This document shows positions 16,427-24,876 of a stretch of 64,000 nt of DNA, piece by piece. The stretch spans positions 1,674,001-1,738,000 of the forward strand of contig NZ_LT629749.1 in assembly GCF_900105065.1 (NCBI RefSeq), written 5' to 3'. The DNA comes from Friedmanniella luteola. Lineage in GTDB: Bacteria; Actinomycetota; Actinomycetes; Propionibacteriales; Propionibacteriaceae. Both the position numbers and the translations under genes were made by a program. The notes under the pieces were generated by a model. It did no database searches, was not told the DNA's origin, and worked only from the letters and a program-made list of their open reading frames with translations. Numbering within the stretch: the stretch's first letter is position 1; each line of letters starts with the position of its first letter.

Positions 16427-17849
16427 CGGAACCGGCAGCGGGAGGGTCGGCGGCGCCGGGGGTGTCCGCCCTGGGGGTGCCCGCGTCCTGCGGGCCGGCC
16501 GCGAGGCGGGGGCGAGGTGGCCAGGTGAGCGCGACGGCGGCGGCGGTGGCGAGCGCCGCTGCGGCTGCCCAGGCGACCGGGGTGCCGAGGCCGCGCGGGG
16601 AGAGGGTACCGGCGAGGGTGACCAGCGCGGCGACGCCGATGGCGGTGCCGAGCTGGGCGCCGGTGTTGAGGATGCCGGCCGCGCTTCCGGCGAGGCCCTC
16701 CTGGACGTCGGTGCCGATACTGGTGGCGGCGACGGCGGCGATCCCGAGTCCCACCCCGGCCACGACGACGCCGCCGAGGATCCCGGTGGGGCTGCCCCGG
16801 GTCGCGGCGAGGAGGGCTGTTCCGCCGGCCACCGCCACCAGCCCGAGACGGGCCAGGCGGCGGCCGCCGAGCCGCCGGGCGAGCGGTCCGGCGAGGGCCG
16901 ACCCGACGACGACGGCGACGCTGAACGGCAGGAGGGCCAGTCCGGCCTGGAGAGGGCTGGCCCCTTGCCGCTGCTGCAGGTCCAGGGCGACCATGACCCC
17001 GGCCGAGCTCGTGGTGGCGGTGTTGACGAAGGAGAGGACGGTCCCGGTCCGCAGGTTCGGGCTGGTCAGAGCGGTCCGCGGGATCAGCGGCTCGGCTGCT
17101 CTCCGCTGCTGGGCGAGGAACGCCGCGGTCACCCCCACCCCGACGGCGACGGCGCCCGCGCCCCCGAGGCGCAGGTCCGCTCGTTCGACCATGGAGGTGC
17201 CGACGACCACGGCCATGATGGCGACCACCAGCAGGGACGCGCCGGCCAGGTCGAGCCTGCGGCGGTCCTCGTCCGGGGGCAGGGCCGGCACCGTGGCGGC
17301 GATGACGACGAGGAGGGCGAGGCCGATGGGGACGTTGACCCAGTAGAGGGCGCGCCAGCTCCACAGATCGGTCAGGAACCCGCCGGCGAGGAACCCGAGG
17401 GCTCCGGCGGCGGCTCCGGTGGCTCCCCACGCGGCGACCGCGGTGCGGCGGCCGGCGGGCTGCGGGGTGAGGTGGAGGAGGAGGCGGAGGGCGCTGGGGA
17501 CGCTGAGCGCGGCCGCCAGCCCCTGCAGGGCCCGGGCGACGACCAGCTGCACGATCTCCTGGGCGCTCAGCCCGGCCAGGGCCACCACCGCGAAGAGGGC
17601 CACCCCGATGAGCAGCACCCGCCGGTGGCCGTAGCGGTCGCCGAGGCGGGCCCCGAGGATGAGGAAGGCACCGAAGAACATGGCGTACACGGTGGCCAGG
17701 ACGCCCGTCGACCACGCAGGAGCGGCCAGGTCGGCCGTCATGGCGGGGAGGGCCGTGGTGGCGCTGGTCACGCCCAGCACGTCGACGAACTGCACCAGGC
17801 ACAGGGCGACCACGCCTGCACCGGCTCTCCTGCGGCCTCCGGCTCTCAT
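16311..17849 (-). CDS. MFS drug exporter, DHA2 (EmrB/QacA) type
   Basis: A 512-residue proton-driven exporter with about 14 hydrophobic helices. Signatures are the loop 2-3 motif GARLGDRYGHRRVLLIG, the helix 4-5 region ARALQGLAAALSVPSALRLL, and the drug-exporter motif C-like GALGFLAGGFLTDLWSWRALYWVNVP. The last 60 residues are a Pro/Arg/Ala-rich tail and overlap the 3' end of the epoxide hydrolase gene, so the true stop may differ or the tail may be recent. The gene is divergent from a LacI-type repressor, with a 14-bp palindrome between them that lies 13 bp upstream of this start. Confidence 0.85.
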   Translation of the reverse strand: MRAGGRRRAGAGVVALCLVQFVDVLGVTSATTALPAMTADLAAPAWSTGVLATVYAMFFGAFLILGARLGDRYGHRRVLLIGVALFAVVALAGLSAQEIVQLVVARALQGLAAALSVPSALRLLLHLTPQPAGRRTAVAAWGATGAAAGALGFLAGGFLTDLWSWRALYWVNVPIGLALLVVIAATVPALPPDEDRRRLDLAGASLLVVAIMAVVVGTSMVERADLRLGGAGAVAVGVGVTAAFLAQQRRAAEPLIPRTALTSPNLRTGTVLSFVNTATTSSAGVMVALDLQQRQGASPLQAGLALLPFSVAVVVGSALAGPLARRLGGRRLARLGLVAVAGGTALLAATRGSPTGILGGVVVAGVGLGIAAVAATSIGTDVQEGLAGSAAGILNTGAQLGTAIGVAALVTLAGTLSPRGLGTPVAWAAAAALATAAAVALTWPPRPRLAAGPQDAGTPRADTPGAADPPAAGSATRAGSRDRPAARRRRSRGPRASGSARRARPPGRSAGR

Positions 17850-17861
17850 GACGACACCCTA

Positions 17862-17875
17862 CTTCAACGTTGAAG
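17862..17875. promoter_or_regulatory. LacI-type operator palindrome
   Basis: CTTCAACGTTGAAG is a perfect 14-bp palindrome with the central CG typical of LacI-family operators. It lies in the 41-bp gap between the divergent exporter and repressor genes, 12 bp from the exporter start and 15 bp from the repressor start, so a bound repressor would block both. Confidence 0.8.
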
Positions 17876-17890
17876 AGGCAGACTGACGCC

Positions 17891-19006
17891 ATGGCAGAGT
17901 CCGCTCGACCACAGCGCAGGATGCGGCTGCGCGACGTCGCCGACGAGGTGGGGGTCTCGGCCAAGACGGTGTCGAACGCCTACCGGGCACCCGGCCAGCT
18001 GACGCCCGAGCTGCGGCAGCGGATCCTCGCCACCGCGGCACGGCTGGGGTACGCGGGGCCGGATCCCGTCGCCGCCGGGCTGCGGCGGGGTCGGGTCGGC
18101 GCGATCGGCGTCCTCTACGCCAACCAGCTCTCGTACGCGTTCGACGATCCGAACACCAACGCGCTGCTCGCCGGGGTCACCGCGGCGGCCGAGACGGCCG
18201 GCGTGGGGCTGCTCCTGCTGCCCGGTTCCGTCGACCCGGTCCGTCGGGCGACGGCGGTCACCGGTGCGGTGGTCGACGGGATCATCGCCTCGTCCCTGGC
18301 CGAGGACGACCCCCTCCTGCAGACGGTGGTCGACCGGCGGCTGCCGCTGGTCGTCGTCGACCAGCCCGGCCCGTCCGTCCTGGCCACGCTCACCCCGGAC
18401 GCGGTCCCGTGGATCGGCATCGACGACCGGGCGGCTGCCTTCGAGCTCGCCGAGCACCTGGTGCTGCTTGGCCACCGCCGGCTCGGCGTCGTCTCGTTCG
18501 CCCTCCGGCTCGGGACCCCGACCGGGTTCGCCACGCTCTCCGACCAGGACAGCGCCACCCTGTCGGTCACCAAGAACCGGCTCGCCGGCTACCGCGACGC
18601 GGCCGCGCGCCACGGCATCGACTGGGGCAGCGTCCCGGTCTCGCAGGGGGTCGACAGCACACCGAGCGAGGGTCGGAGGGGCGCGCTCGCCGTCCTCGGC
18701 ACCAGACCACGCCCCACCGCGCTGATCTGCCTCAGCGACCGGCTCGCCGAAGGAGCGCTCGCCGCGGCCGCCCACCTCGGCCTGCGCGTGCCCGAGGACC
18801 TCGCCGTCGTCGGGTTCGACGACGCCCCGCACCTGGCCGAGCGGTTGGACCTCACCACCGTCCGTCAACCCAGTCGGCTGAAGGGGCACCACGCCGCTGA
18901 GGCCCTGCTCGCCCTCACCCGAGGAGCTGCGGCCGACCCCGTCCCCCACCTCGAGACCACGCTGGTCGTCCGAGGGACCACCGGGCCCCCGCCCTCCGAC
19001 CGCTGA
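17891..19006 (+). CDS. LacI family transcriptional repressor
   Basis: A 371-residue repressor. The N-terminal helix-turn-helix and hinge are RLRDVADEVGVSAKTVSNAY followed by LRQRILATAARLGYAGPDPV. The rest is a periplasmic-binding-protein-like ligand domain (IGVLYANQLSYAF at its start, LICLSDRLAEGALAAAAHLG and EDLAVVGFDDAPHLAERLDL towards its end). The ATG at 17891 is used; it lies 15 bp after the operator palindrome. The inducer is unknown. The adjacent divergent exporter suggests a repressor of efflux, which is less usual for this family than control of sugar uptake. Confidence 0.9.
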   Translation: MAESARPQRRMRLRDVADEVGVSAKTVSNAYRAPGQLTPELRQRILATAARLGYAGPDPVAAGLRRGRVGAIGVLYANQLSYAFDDPNTNALLAGVTAAAETAGVGLLLLPGSVDPVRRATAVTGAVVDGIIASSLAEDDPLLQTVVDRRLPLVVVDQPGPSVLATLTPDAVPWIGIDDRAAAFELAEHLVLLGHRRLGVVSFALRLGTPTGFATLSDQDSATLSVTKNRLAGYRDAAARHGIDWGSVPVSQGVDSTPSEGRRGALAVLGTRPRPTALICLSDRLAEGALAAAAHLGLRVPEDLAVVGFDDAPHLAERLDLTTVRQPSRLKGHHAAEALLALTRGAAADPVPHLETTLVVRGTTGPPPSDR

Positions 19007-19082
19007 CCGGCCGCGCGCTGCCCAGCACCGTCAGGTCCTCCGACGGTGCACGCAGGGCTCCGTCGCGGGCCGTGGGCCGCGC

Positions 19083-19571
19083 TCAGCGCACAGCCGGCAG
19101 TGAGCTCGGGGCGTCCGCGGCTGCTCTCGACCCCGGGGCGGCGGGGGAGGGACGACCAGCGCCGGGCAGCCGGTCGATGAAGCGGCGCAGCGCCGCGTGC
19201 GGAGATCCCGAGGAGTCGTTCGCCGCGGTGACGAGGTCGGAGGCGAGCCGGTGCAGCTTGATGTTGGTGTGCTGCGACCAGCGCACCAGGAGCGCGAAGG
19301 CTGCGTCCGCGTCGATCGCGTAGAACCCGATCAGCACCCCCTTCGCCTGCTCGATGGCCGGCAGGGTGACGAGCACGCGACGCAGTGCTCCGAGCTCGCG
19401 CCGGAGCTCTGCCGCATCGTCCTCGACGTCGTCCTGGGCGAGGCTCGGCCCGCCGTCCGCGGTGCCGCTGGTCGACCGCGTGGCCGGGCCGTCGTCGGCC
19501 GCCGGTTGAGGGAGGTCCGCGGCCGGCCCGGCCTGGCGACCACGTCGGAGTTCCGCGTGGCTGGTGTGCAC
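19083..19571 (-). CDS. ANTAR domain protein
   Basis: A 162-residue protein whose middle part (about residues 58-115) is an ANTAR domain: LRRVLVTLPAIEQAKGVLIG followed by AFALLVRWSQHTNIKLHRLA. ANTAR domains bind paired hairpins in nascent RNA and prevent termination. Unlike the GAF-ANTAR protein at 37648-38460 it has no sensory domain. The N-terminal 55 residues and the tail are disordered-looking (Pro/Ala/Gly/Asp). It may work with a separate sensor, or it may have lost one. A small cluster of conserved Ala-Lys-Gly residues marks the RNA-binding helix. Confidence 0.75.
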   Translation of the reverse strand: MHTSHAELRRGRQAGPAADLPQPAADDGPATRSTSGTADGGPSLAQDDVEDDAAELRRELGALRRVLVTLPAIEQAKGVLIGFYAIDADAAFALLVRWSQHTNIKLHRLASDLVTAANDSSGSPHAALRRFIDRLPGAGRPSPAAPGSRAAADAPSSLPAVR

Positions 19572-19758
19572 GGCTCACGCTCCTTCGGCAGATGAGACGC
19601 CCGGTCGTCACGCGTGACGATGGCGAGGGCCGGGCTCGCGGTGCCGCCCGAGGGTCCTCGTCCGATCTCAGGGGTCACCTTATGCAGGATGAGGCGCTCT
19701 TGCATAGGACTGGCGCGGGGGCCGACGGGCGACGACGCGCTGCTCCGGAGGCAACGCC

Positions 19759-20418
19759 TCAGGAACCGGCGCAGACCTTCTCCATCTCGGCCAGGTACTC
19801 CGCGAGGGGAGGGAGCCCTGCTTCGGCGCGCAGCTGGTCGACCCGCTCCGGATCCGTGAGCGGCGGCCGCTGCGGCTCGCCGTCGTCGGAGCACCCCGTC
19901 TGGGTCCCGTAGGTCTGCGGCTGGCCGGCGTTGGCCGCCACCCGGTCGACCAGGTAGGCGAGATCGCCCGGGTCCGCCTCGCCCGCCGCGACCGCGGGCC
20001 TCATCAGGGCGAGCACCTCGCGCTGGAACGCGGGGTCGAGATCGCTGTGCTGGGCGATGACCCACGCGGCGGTGGCGCCGTCGTCGCCGACGAGCGTCTG
20101 CGTCGGCCAGCCGCGCTCGTCGACGATGTCTCGGAGCCGCTCGGTGCGCTCCTGGTCGCCCCCCACGCCGCCCTGTCCGTCGCCCTGCCGGTCCTCCTGG
20201 TCAGCCGCCAGCATGGCCAGCAGCTCGGTCCGCAGCCGGGGATCGGTGGCGGCCGTGCGTACGGGTGCCGGCGTGGGGGACGCGGAGCGGGCGGAGGGGG
20301 AGCCGCTGCTGGTCGGCCCGGGTGCGTCGGCTCCCGGGACGTCCCCCGCCGCGCAGCCGGACAGCACGAGGACGAGGACGAGGGCCACCCCGCACAGGTG
20401 GTGCGCCAGGCGGGACAC
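19759..20418 (-). CDS. secreted lipoprotein, hypothetical
   Basis: A 219-residue protein with a lipoprotein signal: SRLAHHLCGVALVLVLVLSG then the lipobox cysteine at about residue 22. The GTG at 20418 is placed at the start of this signal. After a Ser/Pro/Thr-rich linker (about residues 25-55) comes a helical domain with LRTELLAMLAADQEDRQ, RDIVDERGWPTQTLVGDDGA and IAQHSDLDPAFQREVL, a pattern I associate with DUF6624-type proteins. It should be anchored on the outer face of the membrane. The function is unknown. The gene is divergent from the S66-like gene, with a single hairpin repeat copy between them. Confidence 0.7.
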   Translation of the reverse strand: MSRLAHHLCGVALVLVLVLSGCAAGDVPGADAPGPTSSGSPSARSASPTPAPVRTAATDPRLRTELLAMLAADQEDRQGDGQGGVGGDQERTERLRDIVDERGWPTQTLVGDDGATAAWVIAQHSDLDPAFQREVLALMRPAVAAGEADPGDLAYLVDRVAANAGQPQTYGTQTGCSDDGEPQRPPLTDPERVDQLRAEAGLPPLAEYLAEMEKVCAGS

Positions 20419-20469
20419 GGCCCCAGTGTCGCACCGCCGCTGCGTCACCGGCAGAGGTCGGCGGGGGCG

Positions 20470-20490
20470 CCGACCGTCGTGCGGGCGTCC
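20470..20490 (+). repeat. outlying single copy of the hairpin repeat
   Basis: CCGACCGTCGTGCGGGCGTC matches the left-hand repeat family (CCGACCGT-TGTGCGGGACGC type) with a small change in the loop region. It lies in the gap between divergent genes, 12 kb from the nearest other copy and in the same orientation, so the family is not limited to the first 8 kb. Confidence 0.5.
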
Positions 20491-20566
20491 CGTCCCGGGA
20501 TGGTGACGGCGTGCTGCACCCGCACGCCTCACCCGTTCCTGGCGCTGCGTGCCGCAGACTCGCGGG

Positions 20567-21484
20567 ATGTCCGTACCCCGGCTGGTGCCTGGTGACCGCG
20601 TCCGGTTCGTCTCGCCGGCCAGCCCGCCCACGCGCGAGGCGGTGGCTCGCGGGGCGGAGCTGCTCAGCGCCTGGGGGCTCCAGGTGGAGGTCGCGGACCA
20701 CGCGTTCGACCGGACCGGCTACCTCGCCGGTCCGGACCTGGCCCGGTTGGCCGACCTGGACGACGCCCTGCGCGACCCGGGCGTGCGCGGCATCTTCGCC
20801 ACCACCGGCGGCAAGGGTGCCTACCGGATCGCCCCCCTCCTGGACTTCGAGGCGGCGCGCGCTGATCCCAAGCCGTTCGTCGGTTTCAGCGACATCACCT
20901 ACCTGCACCTCGCGCTGCACCGCGCCGGCGTGCCCGGCTCTCTGCACGGTCCGTTCGTGAACTGGAGCGACGAGTACTACGACGCCGGCTGCGCCGAGCG
21001 CCTGCGCCGGAGTCTGATGGAGCCCGAGCCGGTCGTGGTCAGCAGTCGCCCGGCCGACTACACCGCGCAGCTGAGTTCTGCTGGGTCGGCGACCGGCGTC
21101 CTCGTGGGCGGCCACTTCGACAGCGTCAGCCGCGCCGTCGGGTGGGCGCTGCCGGACCTGGACGACGCGATCCTGCTGCTCGAGGACCACCACGGCACGG
21201 GGCTGGGCCAGGTCGACCGCTGCCTGGCGCAGCTGGTGCACAGCGGGCTGCTCCGGAGCGTCCGCGGGATCGCCCTCGGCACCTTCGGTGAGTTCGAGAC
21301 CACCACCGCCAGCGGGACCACCCTCGCCGACGTCCTGGGTGACTGGCTGGCGCCGCTGCGGGTGCCGATCCTCGGCGGTCTGCCGATCGGGCACGGCCTC
21401 AACCCCGCGTCGGTCCCGCTCGGCACCGCCGCCACCATCGACGTCGCGGCCGGGACGTTGACGGTCGCCCCTGCCGTGCACTGA
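20567..21484 (+). CDS. S66 (LD-carboxypeptidase/MccF) family protein without the usual serine
   Basis: A 305-residue protein with the S66 fold. The start is LVPGDRVRFVSPASPPTREA. The conserved FATTGGKGAYRIAPLLDF segment (about residues 75-92) is where the family has Gly-Gly-x-x-Ser; here alanine stands at the position of the nucleophilic serine. The glutamate (ILLLEDHHGTG) and histidine (PIGHGLNPASVPLG) regions of the triad are present. S66 enzymes cleave L,D-peptide bonds in cell-wall recycling or inactivate microcin-type antibiotics. The substitution suggests a divergent subfamily or a non-peptidase role. The ATG at 20567 (MSVPRLVPGD) is the family-like start. Confidence 0.75.
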   Translation: MSVPRLVPGDRVRFVSPASPPTREAVARGAELLSAWGLQVEVADHAFDRTGYLAGPDLARLADLDDALRDPGVRGIFATTGGKGAYRIAPLLDFEAARADPKPFVGFSDITYLHLALHRAGVPGSLHGPFVNWSDEYYDAGCAERLRRSLMEPEPVVVSSRPADYTAQLSSAGSATGVLVGGHFDSVSRAVGWALPDLDDAILLLEDHHGTGLGQVDRCLAQLVHSGLLRSVRGIALGTFGEFETTTASGTTLADVLGDWLAPLRVPILGGLPIGHGLNPASVPLGTAATIDVAAGTLTVAPAVH

Positions 21485-21542
21485 GCACCGTCGGCCCGGC
21501 CGCCCGGGGCTCCCGACCCGGGATGAGCCGGCGGCACCGGTG

Positions 21543-22055
21543 CTAGGGCAGAGCGCGCTCGCCTCGACGCCCGATCGCGCCCCGCAGGCCGACGCAGCCC
21601 ACGCAGCCGATGCAGTCCACGCAGTCGACGCACGCGACGCAGGCGATGCACCGGCGGCACCCGAGGCAGGCGACACAGCCGAGACAGGCGACGAGGGCGA
21701 CGCTGAAGAACGTCAACGTGCTGGTGACCACCCCGACACCGGCGACCGTCGCCGCACTGCCGGCCACGGCCACACTGCGCCGCGTCCCGGCGCTCCCGGC
21801 CACGGCGGCGCTGCCGGAGGTCTCGACGCTGCCGGCGACGGCCACGCTGGTCCGGCTGCCCGCGCTGCCCGAGACGGCCACGCTCTCCGAGGTCCGAGCG
21901 CTGCCGGCGACCCCGGCGCTGCTCCTCGTGCCGCTGCTCCCGGCCACGGCGCTGCTGTCCGCGGTGCCGGTGCTCCCGGCGACGGCCGTGCTCCCCGACG
22001 TGCCCACGCTGTCGACGACCGTACGCCCGGACCGCGCTCGGTGATGGCGCCTCAT
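21543..22055 (-). CDS. period-3 repeat protein ending in a cysteine ladder
   Basis: A 170-residue protein with striking periodicity. Residues of about 15-105 form seven 12-residue repeats of the type SAVAGSSGTRSS, VAVSGSAGSRTS and AAVAGSAGTRRS, with Ser, Thr or Val at every third position. After a hydrophobic stretch (VVTSTLTFFSVALVA) the same three-residue phase continues as eleven cysteines, each three residues apart (CLGCVACLGCRRCIACVAC, then CVDCVDCIGCVGC), ending LRGAIG. The unbroken phase suggests a narrow beta-solenoid with a Cys ladder that could bind metal or form stacked disulfides. Similar Cys-every-third hypothetical proteins occur in actinobacteria; the function is unknown. No ribosome binding site is obvious, so the start is uncertain. 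Confidence 0.6.
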   Translation of the reverse strand: MRRHHRARSGRTVVDSVGTSGSTAVAGSTGTADSSAVAGSSGTRSSAGVAGSARTSESVAVSGSAGSRTSVAVAGSVETSGSAAVAGSAGTRRSVAVAGSAATVAGVGVVTSTLTFFSVALVACLGCVACLGCRRCIACVACVDCVDCIGCVGCVGLRGAIGRRGERALP

Positions 22056-22149
22056 CGCGGCAGTATGGCGCAGGTCAGACCGGGCCGACCAGGGCAGCGG
22101 ACCACGCGTGGGCCGTGCTCCGAGGACGGGGCGCGCTGCGTCGAGCGGT

Positions 22150-22317
22150 CTACCCGGCCGTGTCGAGCGGGTGGGTTCCCGCCTCTGCCCGCGGCACGAC
22201 CTCCCGGGCCGGCGCCGAGTCCTGCGGCTGGGTCTGCGCGCGCGCCCTGACGATCTCGGCGTGGACCGCCTGCCAGCCGCTGTTGCGCGTGAGGCCGGGA
22301 ACTCGCCTCGTGTTCAT
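22150..22317 (-). CDS. small hypothetical protein, 55 residues
   Basis: The ATG at 22317 has GGAGG eight bases upstream and encodes MNTRRVPGLTRNSGWQAVHA followed by a charged, Gln/Pro/Ala-rich sequence to the stop at 22150. No membrane segment or motif is visible and the family is not recognised. It is supported mainly by the good ribosome binding site and a non-Arg-rich composition. It lies between the cysteine-ladder gene and the multicopper oxidase, on the same strand as both. Confidence 0.4.
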   Translation of the reverse strand: MNTRRVPGLTRNSGWQAVHAEIVRARAQTQPQDSAPAREVVPRAEAGTHPLDTAG

Positions 22318-22556
22318 CGTGTCACTCCTCCGTCGGGCCGGCCTGCTCGGTCTCTGCTCCACCATCAGGTGGAGACCTCGGCCTCAGCCCTGGATACGCA
22401 GCCGGATCGCCTCAGGTTGCCCTCTGCATCCCCGCAGGCGCAGCGGGGGCAGGGGGTCGTGGGTCGGCGGGGTCCGGTCGGGCGATCCGGTGCAGCAGGA
22501 GGCCGTCGGAGCGCCGCCTCCCCGTCGGGGCCGGTGAGCGGTGGGGTGGATCGCAG

Positions 22557-24876
22557 CTAGGGCTTGATCTCCCAACCGAACATCATCGAGTGGTCCTCGT
22601 GCGCCAGGTTGTGGCAGTGGCCCACGTAGGGGCCGACGAAGTCGCGGAAGCCGCGGTAGATGATGACGGACTCGCCGGGGTCGAGGGCGATGACGTCCTC
22701 CCGCGAGGCGTCATCGGGATGGCCCTCGTCCCCGCCGGCGGTGACGTCCCGGCCGTTGCGGATCACCGTGCGGTGCTCCTCCTGGTGGAGGTGCATCGGG
22801 TGGATCCAGCCGCCCCCACCGTTCTTGATCTCCCAGAGCTGGAAGCTGCCCTTCCGCGGCTGCGCCAGGGGTGTTCGGCCGGCCGGGTTCCGCAGGCTGG
22901 CCGCGATCGTGTGCGGATCGAACGGTCTCCCGTTGACCAGCCACTCGAGCTCGCCGGCGGCGCTGCCGCGCTGCACCTCGAAGATCAGCCGGTCGTCCAT
23001 CAGGGTCCTCCAGGTGCCGGGCAGCGGCGGCAGGTCCCGCATCTTCGTCGGGATCACGCTGTTGTCCGCGGCGTCGTCACCGATGATGATCTTGATCATC
23101 GGGACCTTTGTACCGGGGGTCCGGGGAGAAGCGGTTCGCGGCCGCCCACACCCGTCCGTCCGGCATCTTCATCGTGTTGGTCAGGTAGACGACGTCACCC
23201 TTCCGGGTGGGGCTGCCGTCCTGGTACCGGGTGAAGTCGACGACCACCTCGCGGCGTTTGGCCGGCCAGAGCTCGACGTTGTCCCGCTTGATCGGGAACG
23301 GCAGCAGGCCGCCGTCGGTGGCGATCTGGGTGAACTGCATGCACTGCTGCCCGTCCGGGATGCGCCACTGGCCCTGGAGCTCGTCACCGCGGAAGCCCAG
23401 GGACACGGCGGTCTTCGGGCCCTGGCTGGACGTCATGAGCTTGAGGTCGTAGACGCGGGCGACCGACGCGTCGAGGAAGCGCAGCCGGTACTTGCGGCGC
23501 TTGACCTCCAGGACCGGGAACGCGGTGCCGTTGACGGTGAAGACGTCGCCGACGAAGCCGTGGTTGGGGAAGTGCTTGTAGAAGGTCTTGCCCCACCACT
23601 CGGGGTGCGCCTTCGGGTTCTTGGCGTCGGGGAACTCGCCCTCCGCGTCGTGGATGTCCTGGTGGGTGGTGACGCCGTCGTCCAGCCGGAAGTCGGCGAT
23701 GGCGAGCGGGATGTCGTACTCGACGTCGAAAGTCCCGTCGGGGTGGTCGGTGCGGACGCCGGGCAGCCGTAACCCCTGGCGCTCGTCGCCCCTGTCCAGC
23801 CCGCCCTTCGGGTCGTAGATGGGGTACAGCCCCACCATGCCCTTGTAGACGTTGGAGCCGGTCTGGTCCATCCGGTGGTCGTGGAACCAGAGGAAGCTCT
23901 GCTTCTCCCGGTCGTCGCCGCCGGCGGGGTGGTTCAGGTAGAGGTTGTCGACGTGGACCCCGGGCAGGTAGCCCGCGTGCCTCGGGCCGTACCGCATCGC
24001 GTAGTGCGGGTTCCCGTCGCTCTCCGGCGCGGAGTGGCCGTTGTGCAGGTGGGTCAGGAAGGAGAGGTCCTTCGTGCCGAAGTCCTGCCGGTCGAGGCCC
24101 AGCGGGTTCTCGTGCAGGTGGTTCTCGAAGCGCACCAGGACCGGCTTGCCGTACTCGGCGTTGATCATCGGGCCGGGAAAGGTGCCGTTGAAGCCGTAGA
24201 TGGTGCTCTGGGGCAGGGTGCGCTTCGTCCCCGCCGGGTAGGTCTTGCCGGTGGCGTCGTAGGAGGCGATGGGCCGGCCGTTCGCGTCGATCGGCAGCAC
24301 CTGGGACGTGGTGAACGCATGGCCGCGCACCAGGAGGTCGAACTTGTAGACGATCGGGTCGGGCAGGCCGAGGTCGCTCGACCAGACCTGGTGCCTCTCG
24401 TTGTCCAGGGAGCTCTGCTGGCCCGGACCCGGACCGGGTGGCCGGCCCCCCAGCTGCCCGGGCGTGGCCGGCGCCGCCGCCCTCGGCACGGGCAGCGGGT
24501 CGGTGAACGGGTCGAGGATGAGCGGGCTGGTGGGGAACACCTCGACGTACACCGCGCCGCTGATCCCGCTCGCGGCCGCGGCGAACACACCGTCCGCCGA
24601 CATCCACCCGCGGGCGGACAGGTAGGGCTCGGTCACGGCCCGGGTGCCGGCGACGGCGGCGACGGCCATCCCGAGTGCCCCCAGCCGCAGCACGGTTCGC
24701 CGGTCGATCCCCTCGGCCTCGCGCGCCGTCCGCTCGATCTCCTGGAACTCCGGGTCGGACGGGAGCAGCAGCGGTGGTCGCGCCACGGTCTCCGCCTGGT
24801 CGGCCCGGGGGACCCCGGCTGCGGGCGGCCGGGCCGCGGCGGTGCTGCTGCCGTCGTCGCTGTTCTCGAGGTTCAT
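22557..24876 (-). pseudogene. Tat-exported laccase-like multicopper oxidase, one frameshift
   Basis: The ATG at 24876, behind AGGAG, starts a protein with a twin-arginine signal (IDRRTVLRLGALGMAVAAVA, arginines at residues 59-60). Copper motifs follow in order: HLHNGHSA, WFHDHRMDQT, then HPMHLHQEEH and GHCHNLAHEDHSMM near the C-terminus. This is a three-domain bacterial multicopper oxidase of the CotA/phenoxazinone synthase type, which oxidises phenols or metals outside the cell. At about 23100 one extra C in GGTCCCGATG ends the first frame at 23077. The last 180 residues are in another frame, starting MIKIIIGDDAADNS at 23099. Both parts carry copper ligands, so neither alone should work. A real break and a sequencing error cannot be told apart here. 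Confidence 0.85.

Noticed and set aside
21610-22044. A plus-strand Ala/Leu/Pro/Thr repeat protein over the cysteine-ladder gene
   Set aside because: The repeats appear in any frame of a 36-bp periodic sequence. The minus strand gives the continuous three-residue phase and the cysteine ladder, a pattern met in other actinobacterial proteins.
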